Shown one piece after another: positions 12,115-23,867 of a stretch of 64,000 bases of DNA. A model generated the notes under the pieces. That model ran no database searches, was not told where the DNA came from, and was given only the letters and a program-made list of their open reading frames with translations. The number at the start of each line of letters is the position of its first letter. Positions within the stretch are counted from its first letter, which is position 1. Origin of the DNA: Pseudoscleropodium purum (lineage: Eukaryota > Streptophyta > Bryopsida > Hypnales > Brachytheciaceae); contig OZ017801.1 in the NCBI GenBank assembly GCA_963969395.1, positions 5,644,501 through 5,708,500 of the forward strand. The letters are read 5' to 3'. A program made the translations under genes and the position numbers.

Positions 12115-12300
12115 TGCAAATTTTTTTGTTTTGTTTGTTCTGTTCTCTACAAGGAGGGGTGTATGGGCTTTTTTTCATGGTGTTTTGATTCATGGTGGAA
12201 AAAGTAATGAATTTCAAAGTTTTTAATAAAAGATAATGAATTTCAACATTTTTTAAAATTAGAAATTAGAAATTTATTTTTATTTTTATTTTGGCATATT
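12115..12300 (+). repeat. Dispersed repeat family F, copy 1
   Basis: The order TTTTGTTTTGTTTG, AAGGAGGGGTGT, GGGCTTT, a TGAAAG- or AAAAAG-like motif, then TAATGAATTTCAAAG recurs at about 34200, 37195 and 40010 in the same orientation. The copies are diverged and the ends are not defined. It is noncoding. Confidence 0.45.
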
Positions 12301-15234
12301 AGTCACAATGATGTTTTAAGTGTATAACTCATTCTTGTTCAAATCATGATTCAATTAATTGAACCTATAAATTGAAGCATTTTTGTGAGTAATGTAGTAC
12401 CAATGTGAATTGTTTATGATGAACCATGACACTAGGAATTTCTCACATTCAAAAGTAGAATATTTGAATGTAGGTAAAAAGAACTCAATGCATATGTTCA
12501 TTAAAGAATATGCTTTCTTGAACTTACAACATTCCATTTGTACAACTAAAAAATTCCATTCCTTCACTTTGGGGGTATAACTTACTTTAATCCTAAGAAG
12601 GGACTTTGCTAAAAATAATATAATTTATAGATGAATAGGTGTATTCTTCATTTCTATAGTAATCTTGAAAGACATCCATTGTTTGCTTTTTAGCCATAGT
12701 GTCATCATAGAATTAACTTCAAAAGCATTTCATCTATTGAAATGGGGTTTTGCAATTTATGGCAAATTCTTAGGAATATGAATTTGACAAATTCTTTCCA
12801 ACTTTAATGAAGAGTGGAGTTTTTCTTACCTTTCTAATAAGTCAACTTCCAAAACATTTATATTGCCTTATCAATTCTACATGACTTTTGGTGACTCAAA
12901 AAAAATACTTAAAAATAAATAAATCTCATATAAAATAGATCTATATCTATATTGAAGCTTCATTCTATTACAATTAGTGAGGTAAAATCATAAAGAATTT
13001 TATTTTTTGGAGAAGTATAAACCTTGTAGAAAATGTAACATGTGAGGTTCATTTTAAATTAAATTTTCACTATTAAGAAAATTCATCCTCTGATTAGGCA
13101 TAACTAACATATTGATTATATGGGACATCTATAACAATCATGAATCAAATAGGATACTTTTAATCCTAAACATCCAAAGTTTTCTCCAAAATTGACAATT
13201 TGAGAAAATTCATCATAAGGACTATTTGAAAGAATATCTTGGAATTGATAAACAAATAAAATTGTAGACTTTAAATTTTAGATTTCATCCATATAGTTAG
13301 ATTCACCAATGCCATCACCAATATTTTTCTATTAATTTTGAAAGGAAAATTTTAAAATTCCTTCTAAATTAAATTACAAGAAAATATTGTCATTTTATGA
13401 GTAAATTTTGTTGGAATGGATTTGAAATGGAGTTCCCTTCATATGGTGATTTTTGAAAAAAATTCTATTCTTTGACTCAATGACCTCATTCTTGCAAATC
13501 TAGTTTTGAACAAAAGTCAATGCAATTTTGGCTCAGTCAACCATTTGAAACACTTCCACATTTGTAATTTAGAAAAATATGTACTATAATAATACCAAAT
13601 CCATCCATCAAATAGTTCAAAAACTTGATAGAGTATCTCCACAAATTAGGATCATGACTTTCATCCAAATAGTAATGAGAAAGGAAAGTGATTCTCAATC
13701 TATTTTGTCGTCCCAAAATTGGACATCGGAGTACTTTAGGGTTAACCCTTTAACACCATATTTAATAATAAGTTATAACATTTTTATTGAGGTGACAATT
13801 TAGATAATTACATGATTTCAAGTCTACAAACTTGGTATTAATAAGTCTATTAACCAAAAAATTCCACCTTTTATGAGTAGATTATAAAACTTTAAATCTT
13901 CTTAACTCAAATTCTTTGCATCACAATTTTGAATTTTGAATTTTTTATGTTGAAGAATTGAATTGAGGGTCAAAAAAATATATCAAAAAACATGAACTTA
14001 ATTTCATTGTATAAGAAATTGTCCACTCTAAAGTTCTATGACTATTTTTTACAAGAAATATCCAAAATTGTCACTTTCTAGTGCATTGAGCTTAATTGAA
14101 AAATATAAACATTTCTCAAACTTTCAACTATATAAGTTTGTATTAGACAACTATAGGAATTTGTGAAAAAATATTCACCTCATTTGATCTTTTAGATTGT
14201 GAGATTATAATGTTTGAAGTTAGAAGAATATAAATTTGAGGCCACATTCAACATGGTCAATATAGTTTGACTCAACTATGTGGAGAAAGAGTCTCTCTCT
14301 AACTTTGGGAGTTTGAATTGCCGGATAGGTAGTTATATTAGTCACTTGCATGTCAATTTTCAAGGATAATGGAGGTGTTTAATATACCCAAAATCATCTT
14401 GCACATTAAAAGAAATTTCAGGGCTCCAAAAGACTCCAAGTTATTAGGCCCTAATAACACTGTGAACACAACCAACTATGCAGTCTGATGTGGCCAAGAG
14501 AGTGCCACATCATTGTCCAATTTTTTTTAAATTCAACTTTCTTTTGCATTCTAAGAATTAAATTCTTTTTTAAATTCTTTTTGGGAATAGCCGATTGTAC
14601 ACTTTGTTGCAGAGGAAAAATGGGGAATAGCAACAAAAATAGGCCCAAAACAGGCTATTGGAGACCTCAAATTTCATCTAATGCAAAGAATTTTGTCCAA
14701 AAAGTAACTACATTAGGAAGATTTCATTTTTGAGAGAGTATTCATTTTCTAAAGGAATCAAAACTACAAAGACCACCAACACAAATCTTCCCTTCTTTAC
14801 ATCAAGTACAAATATGACAATGACTTTATATTAGAATTTGAAAGAATGGTTCTAAAATAGTTTTAAAATTGCCATTTTTAATTTATTGAGCGAAAATTGG
14901 GGAAAAACATTATTTTTCATTTCCAACCACACATTATTTTCCTATACTATTATGAATGTGTGGAAAAAAATCTAGCTTCATAGATTGCAAGATTTAAGTA
15001 TTTAGGGTGAATAGAAAAATATTCACAACTTACCTAAGTACTTGCCATCTCTATTAGAATATTGCTTGAGTCACTTTTAACTTTCAAACCCTATAACTTT
15101 GATTTGGGCATCAAATTTGAAAGAAATGATAATTTACTATAAAATTCATACAAGCCTGCATGTTTGGTAAAATTTTATCTTTAATCCATTCAAAATGACT
15201 TTGTTTAAACCTATGTGAACCTTCAAAAAGCTTC
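12301..15234. other. AT-rich intergenic DNA with degraded repeat pieces
   Basis: No gene is seen. Around 14060-14300 is a fragment of the TTAA-ended repeat family E (AAGTTTGTATTAGACAACTA, then GAGATTATAATGTTTGAAGT), which supplies an unoccupied version of the 16610 insertion site. Near 12610 is a short motif (TTATAGATGAATAGGTG) that recurs near 46786 and 49015. The small open frames here are ones expected by chance in such composition. Confidence 0.45.
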
Positions 15235-15530
15235 ATAGGAGCTTATTGCCCTTTAAAGGTTTAATAGAAGTCGATATGAGATAGAATAAAACTCAAAATT
15301 GCTAATAGTTCTAAGATGAAAATCAAACACAATAACTCCAACAATGAGATTGTTTTAGCAAACAAACTAAACCTTGAGAAATTCTATTTATTTTTAAATT
15401 GTAAGAATTGAGTTAGAAAACAATTCCTATATGTAATTTTCTCCAAAAGATGCAATGATTGCTTGCAAAACAAAAGTCTCATAACTTCCACATCACTAAT
15501 CCAAATGGAATGAATAAAAGATTTTTGAGT
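15235..15530 (-). repeat. Fragment of TTAA-repeat subfamily B, reverse orientation
   Basis: Motifs TAATAGTTCTAAGATG, CAACAATGAGATTGTTTTAGCAA (23 bp, seen at 15330-15360), AAGATGCAATGATTGC, CATAACTTCCACATCAC and CAAATGGAAT recur in the same order at about 29244-29500. In reverse complement they recur at 16030-16270 and 57040-57300. No clear TTAA border is seen on the right. Confidence 0.5.
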
Positions 15531-15759
15531 ATTCAAATATGATCAAAAATCTTATTTGTAAATTCATCTATGAATTAAAGATTTTTTTATTATAGATTTA
15601 TAAATTTATCTTTTTCTAGATTTATGAATTAAAGATTTTTGGGTATTCTTCATCTATTTTTGAAATTTGGTATGTAAATAACAAACATGATGTAATATTC
15701 ATTTGTCAAAAAAACACTTCTAGTGCAAAAACTTCATTCTAAGAAGAGTTAAAACTCTA

Positions 15760-16370
15760 TTAAACCTTTAAAGTCCCATTGTTCTTTCAAGGGATAAAAT
15801 GGATTTTGGGCAAGTTCCTATGATCACAATTTTTGGTGAAATTTTTTGAAGCTTTCTCATTATATAGAAAAATTTAACAACTTTCTTGGGATGTAATTTT
15901 TATTTCAATTGGTACCTAAGAGCAAAAGTAATACAACAATAAGTCTAGAATTGAACTTGGTGGGCAAAAAAACATTCTACAAAAACTTGAAAAGTAAATT
16001 TGAAGAATTTGTTTCATATAGATTGTATGTTTGTCTACATAGAAAGCTTTGATTCATTTCATTTGAATTTGTAATGTAAAAGTTATGGAGTATCTTGTTT
16101 TGCAAACAATCAAAGCATCTTTTTTGAAAAAATAATGTATTGGATTCATTTTTGAGCTCAATTCTTTCATTTCTTCAAAAATAAAAGTTCCACAAGGTTA
16201 ATTTTGATTGTTAGAACAATTTCACCATTGGAATTAGTGTATTTTAATTTTGTCTTAGAGCTATTAATGATTTATTTTTTCCTTCTATCATATACCTTCT
16301 TTTACTTAACAATTTTTTGAAGAATGAAAATCATGTTATTTTCTTAATTTTAATTTTCTTTATATTTTTA
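15760..16370 (+). repeat. TTAA-repeat subfamily B, forward copy, right end unclear
   Basis: It begins TTAAACCTTTAAAGTCCCATTG at 15760. It continues with motifs shared with the copy at 56818: CAAGGGA, AAATGG, TTTTGGGCA, CAAAGCATC, TTTCACCATTGG and TTTTAGAGCTA-like. It is noncoding. The right boundary is an estimate near a TTAA at about 16370. Confidence 0.45.
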
Positions 16371-16618
16371 ACCCAAATTCTTCATGATAAATTTTTCTAA
16401 AATGGCATTTTGGGACTGCAATGTCCCTAACACCCTGAGGCACATTTACGGGTGCAAATTGTGATAAAATTGCCACTTTTTAGGGCAGTGAGAAAAAATG
16501 AAAAAAAAAAAAAAAAAAAGAATTCAAAATTCAAGTGTACAAATTTGTATTGGATTACTATGGGAATATGTGGAAAAAATTTCAGAAACTTTGACTATAC
16601 AAATTGAAAGATTATAAT

Positions 16619-17914
16619 CAAGGTTGTCACATTAAACAAATAGACTGCCTGCCTATCTATTAGAGGTGTCACCCATCTAATGTAGTCAATATGTAGTTAA
16701 CTTATTATGAAGGTAAAAAATCCAACTTGGAAATATCTTAATGACACTTGACTTACCTTAAATCCTAGTAACTTACCTTAAAATCATGGTAGCTTACCTT
16801 AATTTACCTTAACCTCTAAATGATTTTGACTATGTTTTCACCAAAACTGTTCCAAAACTGCCATTTGTAGTACAAGTATCAAATTTTAGAAAAAAAACAT
16901 TTTTGGATATATCTAACCATAGAATCTTGTAGTAAGCTTGTTTAAGAATAAGTCGAAAAAAATTCAAAAATTTCCACCATGTAGATTGCAAGATATTAGC
17001 ATTTGAAGTGACAAATTTCTTTTTTTTGGCCTTACAAAAATCTGGGCTGCTAAACTTCAGAAAGTCACATTTATATAAAAAAAAAATGTCCAAAATGGTA
17101 GATACTCTTTGGATTCATTTTTCAAGTCAAGTTGGCTACATGCTTAGACAATTTCAGATCATTTGGAATCATACAACATATAGGGAAAAAATAGTAAGTA
17201 GAATAAAATAGAGAATGATTCATAATGATCTGAAATTATTTATGGAATTGAAACATGCCAATAACAATGGTTGTAATATTGTAATGAACAATCTGCACCC
17301 AATGTTTTTATTTTTTTCCAAACATATTGAAAATTGAGTTAAATAAAAGACTTCAAAATTTGTTTTATAGCAGAGATTCAATAACAACCTACAAACTCCC
17401 ACAAACTAAAACTCCTCATAACTTTTGATTCATTGATCAAAATGAAATGATTCAAAGCTTTCCAAGTATATATAAATCTAGAGAATCAATTTCAAATTTT
17501 AATTTCTTAAAAAAATAATTTTAAAGAAGTTTTTTTTGTTGCATGGGTTGCCTGTTGAGCATAGAAAAGTATATATCATACAATAACTTCTTAACTATGT
17601 AGTCAAAAGTTATATAAATTTTTGGGCCTTAAGGTTACTCCTTGGGCACATGTTGTGTTAAAATTTCAAAAAATAAAAATAAAAACTCCATTTGTGGTGA
17701 CTTGTCCAAAATTTCTATGTTGCCAAAAAACGTAGCTTGGGCGTTTAGAAGTTAAATCATTTGGATTTTCCATAAATCATGGTGGATTTATTTTAAATTA
17801 TGGTCAAATTTAAAGCTCTAAACCCTAAATTCTTAAAGTTGTCTGGTTACCCGTCCAAACCATCCATTTGTCCATCCTGTCTAGTGACCCAAAACTATCC
17901 AATATAACAACCTT
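16619..17914. mobile_element. MULE-like element with 9-bp target duplication, itself carrying a TTAA element
   Basis: The left end is CAAGGTTGTCACATT and the right end is ATATAACAACCTT, giving inverted termini AAGGTTGT and ACAACCTT. The flanks are GATTATAAT at 16610-16618 and again at 17915-17923, a 9-bp duplication typical of Mutator-like elements. Related repeats at 14210, 18430 and (reverse) 56270 carry the site without an insert. The core, outside the nested 947-bp TTAA element, is about 350 bp and has no ORF, so it is non-autonomous. Confidence 0.7.
16809..17755 (-). mobile_element. TTAA element, family A, copy 1 (reverse orientation, nested)
   Basis: It begins TTAACCTCTAAATG and ends CGTTTAGAAGTTAA, degenerate versions of the family termini. 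The 947-bp body aligns along its whole length with the copy at 28318-29247 and, as reverse complement, with those at 22941, 29990 and 49877. Landmarks in order: ACTATGTTTTCACC, AACTGCCATTT, ATCTTGTAGTAAGC, TAGATTGCAAGATATTAGC, AAAAATAGTAAGTAGAA, CATAACTTTTGATTCATTG and CTATGTTGCCAAAA. There is no intact ORF. Confidence 0.75.
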
Positions 17915-18250
17915 GATTATAATATTTGAAGTTAAGAAGAAAAAAAATTCTAATCTTGTCCAACATGGCTAGTAAACTTTACTCCTCCTAAAGTGAGATT
18001 TTAAAACTAAACACATGTGTTTGTGTGTATGTTTTGACATTTTCATCTTGTATCATATAAGTTACATACTTGTCAAATTTCAAAATTATTAGGGGAGTTT
18101 TTGCACATGCTATCTAAAGTTGCCCAAATTGCCCCCAAAATTTGAGGTGGCATAACTTTTTGATTTGGAGACCCAATTGGAAAAAAAAAATTATATTCTC
18201 ACTAAGAGGATACATGTTCACACCTTGTGTCAAAATTTGAAGAACACATG

Positions 18251-19180
18251 TTAATCCCTAAAGGACGGAAGCATATTTTGAACAAAGATCGTCAAAAACT
18301 AGTAGTTTTAAGGGTAGCAAGAAAAAAATGAAAAAAAAAAAGTTTTTTTTTCAAAATTTAATCGTACAAATTTGTACTAGACTTACCTAAAAACATGTGA
18401 AATTTTTTTCAGAAACTTTGACCACTTGGATTGAAAGATAGGAGAAATTTGAAGCTAGGAGAAAATTTTTTTTTCTAACCTTGGCCAATAAGACTAGCAA
18501 GCTTTAACTCCTAAAGTGAGATTTTTACACTATACATGGTTATTTTTCTGACATTTGCATTTTGTATCATATAAGTTACATACTTGCCAAATTTCAGAAT
18601 TATTAGAGGAGTTTTGCATATGCTGCCTAAAGCTGGCCGAGTTGCCTTCAAAGTTCAAGGTACTAAGGTAAATGGCTGTAAAAGTGACCCTTTAAGGGCT
18701 GATCCAACTTTTTCATAGGTTTGCATGAACAAAAATATTTTTAGCTCATTTTACAGAGAAAGAAAAATGGATGCCAAACGTAAAGCAAGTGGTTTCATAT
18801 TTTTCAGAGCATTTTTGAATTAGTTATGAATTTTCAAAGATTTCTGTAGGAGGTACTTATTTGTGACCATAGGTGTCCCAATATCTGCCCCCCTGCAACT
18901 TCTAAAGCGATTTCTGAACCTTGGAGGAAATGATTGGCTCTTGGACTAAAATAAATACTTTTTTCTTGATTCATTCAAGAGCAACAGTGGTCCATTTAAA
19001 GATCAGCTCCCATCCATTTTACAACCACCTGTGGGGTGGTTGCAAGGAGAGGGTTGCTTTTACAGCTATCTACCTCATAACTTCTGATTTGGATATTTAA
19101 TTGGAAAAAAATATATTTTTACTAAGGGTGTACGTCATCACACCTTGTTTCAAAAACTTAAGAACGTCCATTAATAAATG
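18251..19180 (+). repeat. TTAA-repeat family E, copy E2 (split by a foldback element)
   Basis: It begins TTAATCCCTAAAGGACGG directly after E1. The left part runs to about 18660 and resumes at about 19076 (CATAACTTCTGATTTGG). It ends near ACACCTTGTTTCAAAAACTT. The middle is replaced by the insert at 18666-19075. Confidence 0.55.
18666..19075. mobile_element. About 410-bp MITE-like element inside E2
   Basis: The left terminus AGGTAAATGGCTGTAAAAGT is mirrored at the right terminus as the reverse complement of AGGTAGATAGCTGTAAAAGC. That is about 26 bp of inverted repeat with a few mismatches. Copy E1 lacks this segment (GAGGTGGCATAAC), which marks it as an insertion. The target duplication is not clear. 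There is no ORF. Confidence 0.6.
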
Positions 19181-19330
19181 ACTTCATATGCACCTACCAA
19201 TTATTGCATGTGCATGTTCAATGGTCAATCAATCTTTTAGGGGTTAAAAAATGACTTCATGCATACCTATACAAGATCCCTTGTATACATTCAACAATCA
19301 TTTGTCCTTTAGGGGTTATTTTCTAATGAC

Positions 19331-19687
19331 CTAGAGGAGGGATACTTTCAGAATGAGGCATAACTACCAAGAACTTGAACAATTTGTTTACTCATTTTCC
19401 TCTTCAAATGTAACTATAGGATCTTATAGTTCACATTGAGTGTGGGGACCTCAAAAAAATTTAGATTATTTGATTGTATAATTTAGTAGATATTAAAGTT
19501 TGAAGTTTTATTTGGATCAATGGAAAAACAAGGTAGTGCACTTTGAAGGAGCATATCTCAATGAGAATATTTTGAAATGATGACCTTTTGTGCTCAAAGA
19601 AAGATACAAGAGTCGAGAATGCTCATGTAAAATTTCACAGCATTTCAGTCATTTTACAATTTTAGGTGGAGCTTATACAAATGGTCT
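19331..19687 (+). repeat. Dispersed repeat family C, copy 1
   Basis: It aligns with 51300-51668: CCAAGAACTTGAACAATTT, ATTATTTGATTGTA, GTTTGAAGTTTTATTTGG, CACTTTGAAGGAGCATATCT, TTTTGTGCTCA and AAAATTTCACA. The order and spacing are conserved over about 350 bp with many substitutions. It is noncoding. Confidence 0.6.
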
Positions 19688-19696
19688 AAATGGTCC

Positions 19697-19832
19697 AGGG
19701 TTGACGAATGTCAACGTCCGCCCCAAAATAGCATCCGTTTTCCGGACGTCCGGACGCTAGTGGACGGGGGACAGGCGGACACTTCGGACACAGCGTCTGC
19801 GTCCGGATGTCCCGGACGTCGTGTCAACCTTG
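19697..19832. mobile_element. GC-rich MULE-type MITE, 136 bp, with target duplication
   Basis: The element begins AGGGTTGACG and ends GTGTCAACCTTG. It is flanked by AAATGGTCC (19688-19696) and AAATGGTCT (19833-19841), 8 of 9 identical. The body is rich in palindromic GGACGTCCGGACG-type motifs, unlike its AT-rich surroundings. It inserted at the right edge of the family C repeat. Confidence 0.65.
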
Positions 19833-19841
19833 AAATGGTCT

Positions 19842-21419
19842 AAATTAATCAAGCTCTTGAAATACATGTTTTTTCTTTTAAATGTTGAGAGACAAAACTT
19901 CACCTTTAGGAAAGGCTAGAAAACCTATTTTTGAAGCTTAGACACAATTAAACTTGCAATTGGTGGGGATTTGTACTCTATGATTTTTAGAAGGATTTAT
20001 TTGAACAAGTCAACTAAAATATCCTACGGTTGAATTTATTAATAGATTAATATAATTGAAGATTTTAGCCTTGCTTTAGGTACAAGTATTTTGAAGTAAT
20101 TTCGGACTTCAAATACACCACTCAAGGGTTACACTCAAAGGTTGAATTGAGTCTTCATATTAGCTAGATCCAATTCAACCTCCCAAGTCTCACTTCCTTG
20201 GTACCAAAGCTCTCAAAAAGTGTTGCCATGTAAGCGTTTGGAAGTGATGTGGAACTTGGGATGTAATATGAAACACCAAGTCCCAATTTTCTTCTCTCCA
20301 CCAATCACATTTTGAAAATTTTGTAGGACTTGGGACACAGTGTGAAGTGACCATGATAGAATGACTAAAATGAGCCCATTTTTAACAACCTATTTCTAGC
20401 AATGTTCAATGTTTTAGCATATGTCTAATTGAACATTGGTAAAGGAGATAATTTTCTCTGGTTAGGGAATAGAAATGATAAAGATTGCATTTCTTTTTTG
20501 CTAATTTTTCATCAAGTTTAGAATAAGTAAAAATGAAAAAAACGTAGATTACAATCCAATTTGTTCCTAATGTATAGGCAAATCTATTTCCAAGAAATGC
20601 AAAACTAAAAACTGATCTTAACAACTTCATAAATAGGTATCAGTGTGTTATTCTTCACAAAAGAATGAAGCTGCTAAACCACATCATATTCCCTCATTCA
20701 CAAAAATAGGTCACCCTATCTTACCCAAATGGGGCCTTTGTCAGAAAACAGGTTGTAATGTTGTATACCTCAGGATAAGCATTCCTAGTTTCCTACCTCA
20801 CTATATTCAGTAGACTGAGGTCCAACTCTCCAAAATGATAGGAAAGCTGACAATATGCAAAGCATGTCCTTGTGTCCTCGCCATAGAATTTGATTTGTAT
20901 GTCCGATTGCTTCGGGGCCATAAGTTACGTCGCAGTACGCTTTCTTTCTTTGCCAGCACCAACTGTAATCTCATAGTAACCTAGCCAACCCATTTGCAGC
21001 CACTTAAGCAATTATGGGCATGTGGAGTGCAGATTTTGTGAGTGTAGGATTTTTTTTTCTAATGTAGAAATAGAGTTTGGAAGGATTATATAAATTTTCA
21101 GAATTTTTGAACTCAAAATGTAATTATCATAAATTCTTTTAGTTGAACTATACTATATGACTTATATTGGTCATATAGACTTTTCTATTTTCAACCATGG
21201 GCTGGTTGCAATATTGAGAGTTGGACAACCAATGATAAAGCACCATAATTACTTTGAGAATTAGACTACAAATTCATAGGAAGAGATCAATCTATAGGTT
21301 GGAAATGGAGGGCTGATCAGAAATGAATCAACTCCTATATCACATAAAAATTCTATACGAAAAGAATTCAACTAACCCTACCAAGTGCACCTTCTAATAA
21401 GAATTGTACTAGGTTCCAA
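19842..21419. other. AT-rich intergenic DNA, no gene found
   Basis: A 74-codon open frame (20406-20630, minus) is unrecognised. Nothing else stands out. Confidence 0.5.
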
Positions 21420-21757
21420 GTTCCAAGTACCGAGTTCTAGACCATGGCTTCCTTTTTGACTTTTTGGTGCCAAATTGCACCAGAAAAAAAATTGGCTAGA
21501 AAATGGCAACAAATCTTGAAGTTTTTCACCAGAAAACCTCAAATTCCAAAAAAATCTTGGATGAAATCGCTAGGTTGTAGATGAAAACATAATTATGGAC
21601 ATATGATATGTATTAATGTAATATTTTTTTAATCCAATATATAGATGAATGTTGAAATTTGGAGCACCATTGTTAATAACATTTTATATCACCACTTTGG
21701 CACCCTATAAAAAAATTTAAAAATAAAAACCTTGGTTCCAGGTACCGAGTTCCGGAC
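21420..21757. repeat. Segment bounded by direct repeats of GTTCCAAGTACCGAGTTC
   Basis: GTTCCAAGTACCGAGTTC at 21420 recurs as GTTCCAGGTACCGAGTTC at 21735, 315 bp later and in the same orientation, followed by TAGACC or CGGACC. The AT-rich stretch between has no ORF. It could be a tandem unit or short terminal direct repeats of an unknown element. Confidence 0.45.
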
Positions 21758-22410
21758 CCACTCAAGTTAGAGGACCGAGAGCAGGACAATGACACCCTCC
21801 GGTCAGGACCACGAGCCCACAAACCGAAGGGGAAACTACGGCTTATTGTTCCAAGTCAGGTTTCTCAAGTACAAATTAGAAGCTGGTGCGGTTTGCAGTG
21901 CGCTGACTTTGTACAGGACTTGTACAGGACCTGCCAGGAAAGTCAGGCTCCTTGCCTTGACAAAACCAACTGTTTCCACTCACGGCCTCCAAATTTTTCA
22001 TGTCATTGTCGTTGTCATTGTCGCGGACTTTGGGAGAGACGCCAACATGCCAACACAAGGGAAACACATTTGCAATCTTTTGGGGGAAGAAAAAAAACAG
22101 CCGGACAACACCTTTATGGCAAAGGACCCGACATGGACATGTCATCCGTTCGCGCTCGCAAAAAGTGGCTGGCGCCATTTTGTACGGCGGGGTAGGAATT
22201 GAAAATAAAAACAAAAACAAAACCAGAGCAGTTGTTCTGCAGGCTTTCCTTCTGTTTGAGCTTTTTTTTTTTTAAAAAAATCCGAGTGCACGATTGGGAG
22301 GAGTTGAGTTTGTAAGATTTGGTTGACTTATCGGTATGGAAGCTTGGCATTGCTATCGGCGGGACATGGGCTTTGCATAGATAAGGGAAATGACCCATGA
22401 GAGCATCCAT
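21758..22410. other. GC-richer island without a recognised gene
   Basis: Composition rises sharply and several overlapping open frames of 90-137 codons occur on both strands, which is what GC-rich DNA gives by chance. None has a recognisable domain. It may be a relic of captured genic DNA or an unknown transposon. Confidence 0.35.
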
Positions 22411-22940
22411 GACTACATTGACTTATCATACTAGCAAAGTCCTTAAATTTATTAGTAGTTGTAAAGTTTATGCCACTAGAAATGTCAATTGTCAAATCTT
22501 TCTACATAAACAAAAATACATATAAGATGAAAGAAATTTAAAACAGTTTTAGTTTTAGTTTTGTTGTTCACACTAGCCACTATTTTGGTTTGGATGGGAT
22601 AACTTTTGCTTCAAGCACCAATTGAAATATAAGTTATATATTGAAAGAGCTAAATTACAAGCTTTTTTCATCTTGAATTTTTTTTACGCAAATCATATAA
22701 AAAAATTGAGATCATAGGGACTTGTTTGAACCTTCAACAAGTCTTTCAAAAAAAGTCTTCCAACTTTTGGGGTTCTAAAAATAGTAAAATTCTCATTTCA
22801 TAATTTATGAGCAATTAAGCATTGTCGTATTTTCAAAATGTATTATGAGTAATAACTGAACTATTTTAAAGCATTATTTATACAAAATAACACAAAATCT
22901 TTCTATTAATTAAATTCATGTAAATAATATTCAGCTGTTT

Positions 22941-23867
22941 TTAACCCCTAAAGGACCAAAGTGTGTTTTTGGGCAACATAGAAATTTTGGGCAAGTGCAT
23001 GTGACTAGAGATTTCCACGTTTTGGGCCCAAATTTTGATAGAAGGTGTGGACAAGGAATATTTTTCATGAGCACTAAATTTCAGGACATTTGGAAATATG
23101 AATCAAAAGTTATGGCCTAATATGTAGTTTGTTTTTCAACTTGGGCAGTGTGAGCAGATCTAAAAGAAAAATTCAAATTCAAATTTAAAATTGGTTTTCT
23201 AGATTTATATATACATTAAAAGCTTTGAATCATTCCATTTTGATCAATGAGTCAAAAGTTATGAGGTGTTTTAGCTTGCGGGCACTTATGGATTCTCTAC
23301 CCCAAAATAAACTTTGAAGTTCTTTATTGAACTCAATTTTCAATATTTTTGGAAAAAAATAAAAATATTAGGTGAAGATTGTTTATTACAACATTACAAC
23401 CATTGGGTTGGAATTTTTCATTTCCATAAATAATTTTTTTATAATTTAGTATTTTAAACCTTTTCTCTACATCTTTCTACTTACTATTTTTTTCCTATAT
23501 GTTGCACAATTTCAAATGATCTAAAAAATTTTCAAACATGTAGCCAACATGCCTTGAAGAATTAACCCAAAGATTTGCAAACATTTTGAACATTTTTTCA
23601 TACAAATGTGACCTTGTGAAGTTCAACTGCCCAGTTTTCCGAAGGGACAAAAAAATGATTTTTGTCACTTCAAATGCTAATATCTTGCAATCTACACAAT
23701 GGAAATTTCTGAAATTTTTATAACATTTTTTCAAACTAGCGTACTTCAAGATCCTACGGTTATATGTGTCCCCCAATTTTTTTTCCCCTAAATTTTGAAA
23801 CTTGTATAAGAAATAGCAAGTTTGGAGCATTTTGGCAAAAACATAGTCAAGGATCTTTAGGGGTTAA
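22941..23867 (+). mobile_element. TTAA element, family A, copy 2 (best-preserved ends)
   Basis: It starts TTAACCCCTAAAGGACC and ends GGATCTTTAGGGGTTAA, an inverted terminus of about 13 bp including the TTAA. The length is 927 bp. The body is shared with the other A copies: GGGCAACATAGAAATTTTGGG, TCAAAAGTTATGGC, CTTGCAATCTACAC, CAAGATCCTACGGTTATATG, AAAAACATAGTCAA. An open frame of 111 codons on the minus strand is not conserved intact in the other copies, so I treat the element as noncoding. Confidence 0.8.

Larger units (their letters stand above)
16427..18250 (+). repeat. TTAA-repeat family E, copy E1, interrupted by a nested insertion
   Basis: Before 16610 and after 17923 this matches the uninterrupted copy E2 (18251 onward): GTACAAATTTGTA, TTTCAGAAACTTTGAC, GAAAGAT, then TTTGAAG, AACATGGCTAGTAAACTTT and CTCCTAAAGTGAGATTTT. 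It runs on through CATATAAGTTACATACTTG and TTGTGTCAAAATTTGAAGAA to E2. Without the insert it would be about 520 bp. E1 and E2 are head-to-tail neighbours. Confidence 0.6.

Noticed and set aside
21789..22410. Cluster of overlapping frames up to 137 codons
   Set aside because: Frames overlap on both strands, as expected from composition, and none looks like a known protein.
23495..23830. 111-codon minus-strand frame inside TTAA copy 2
   Set aside because: The frame is broken by stops in the other family copies, so it is treated as noncoding element sequence.
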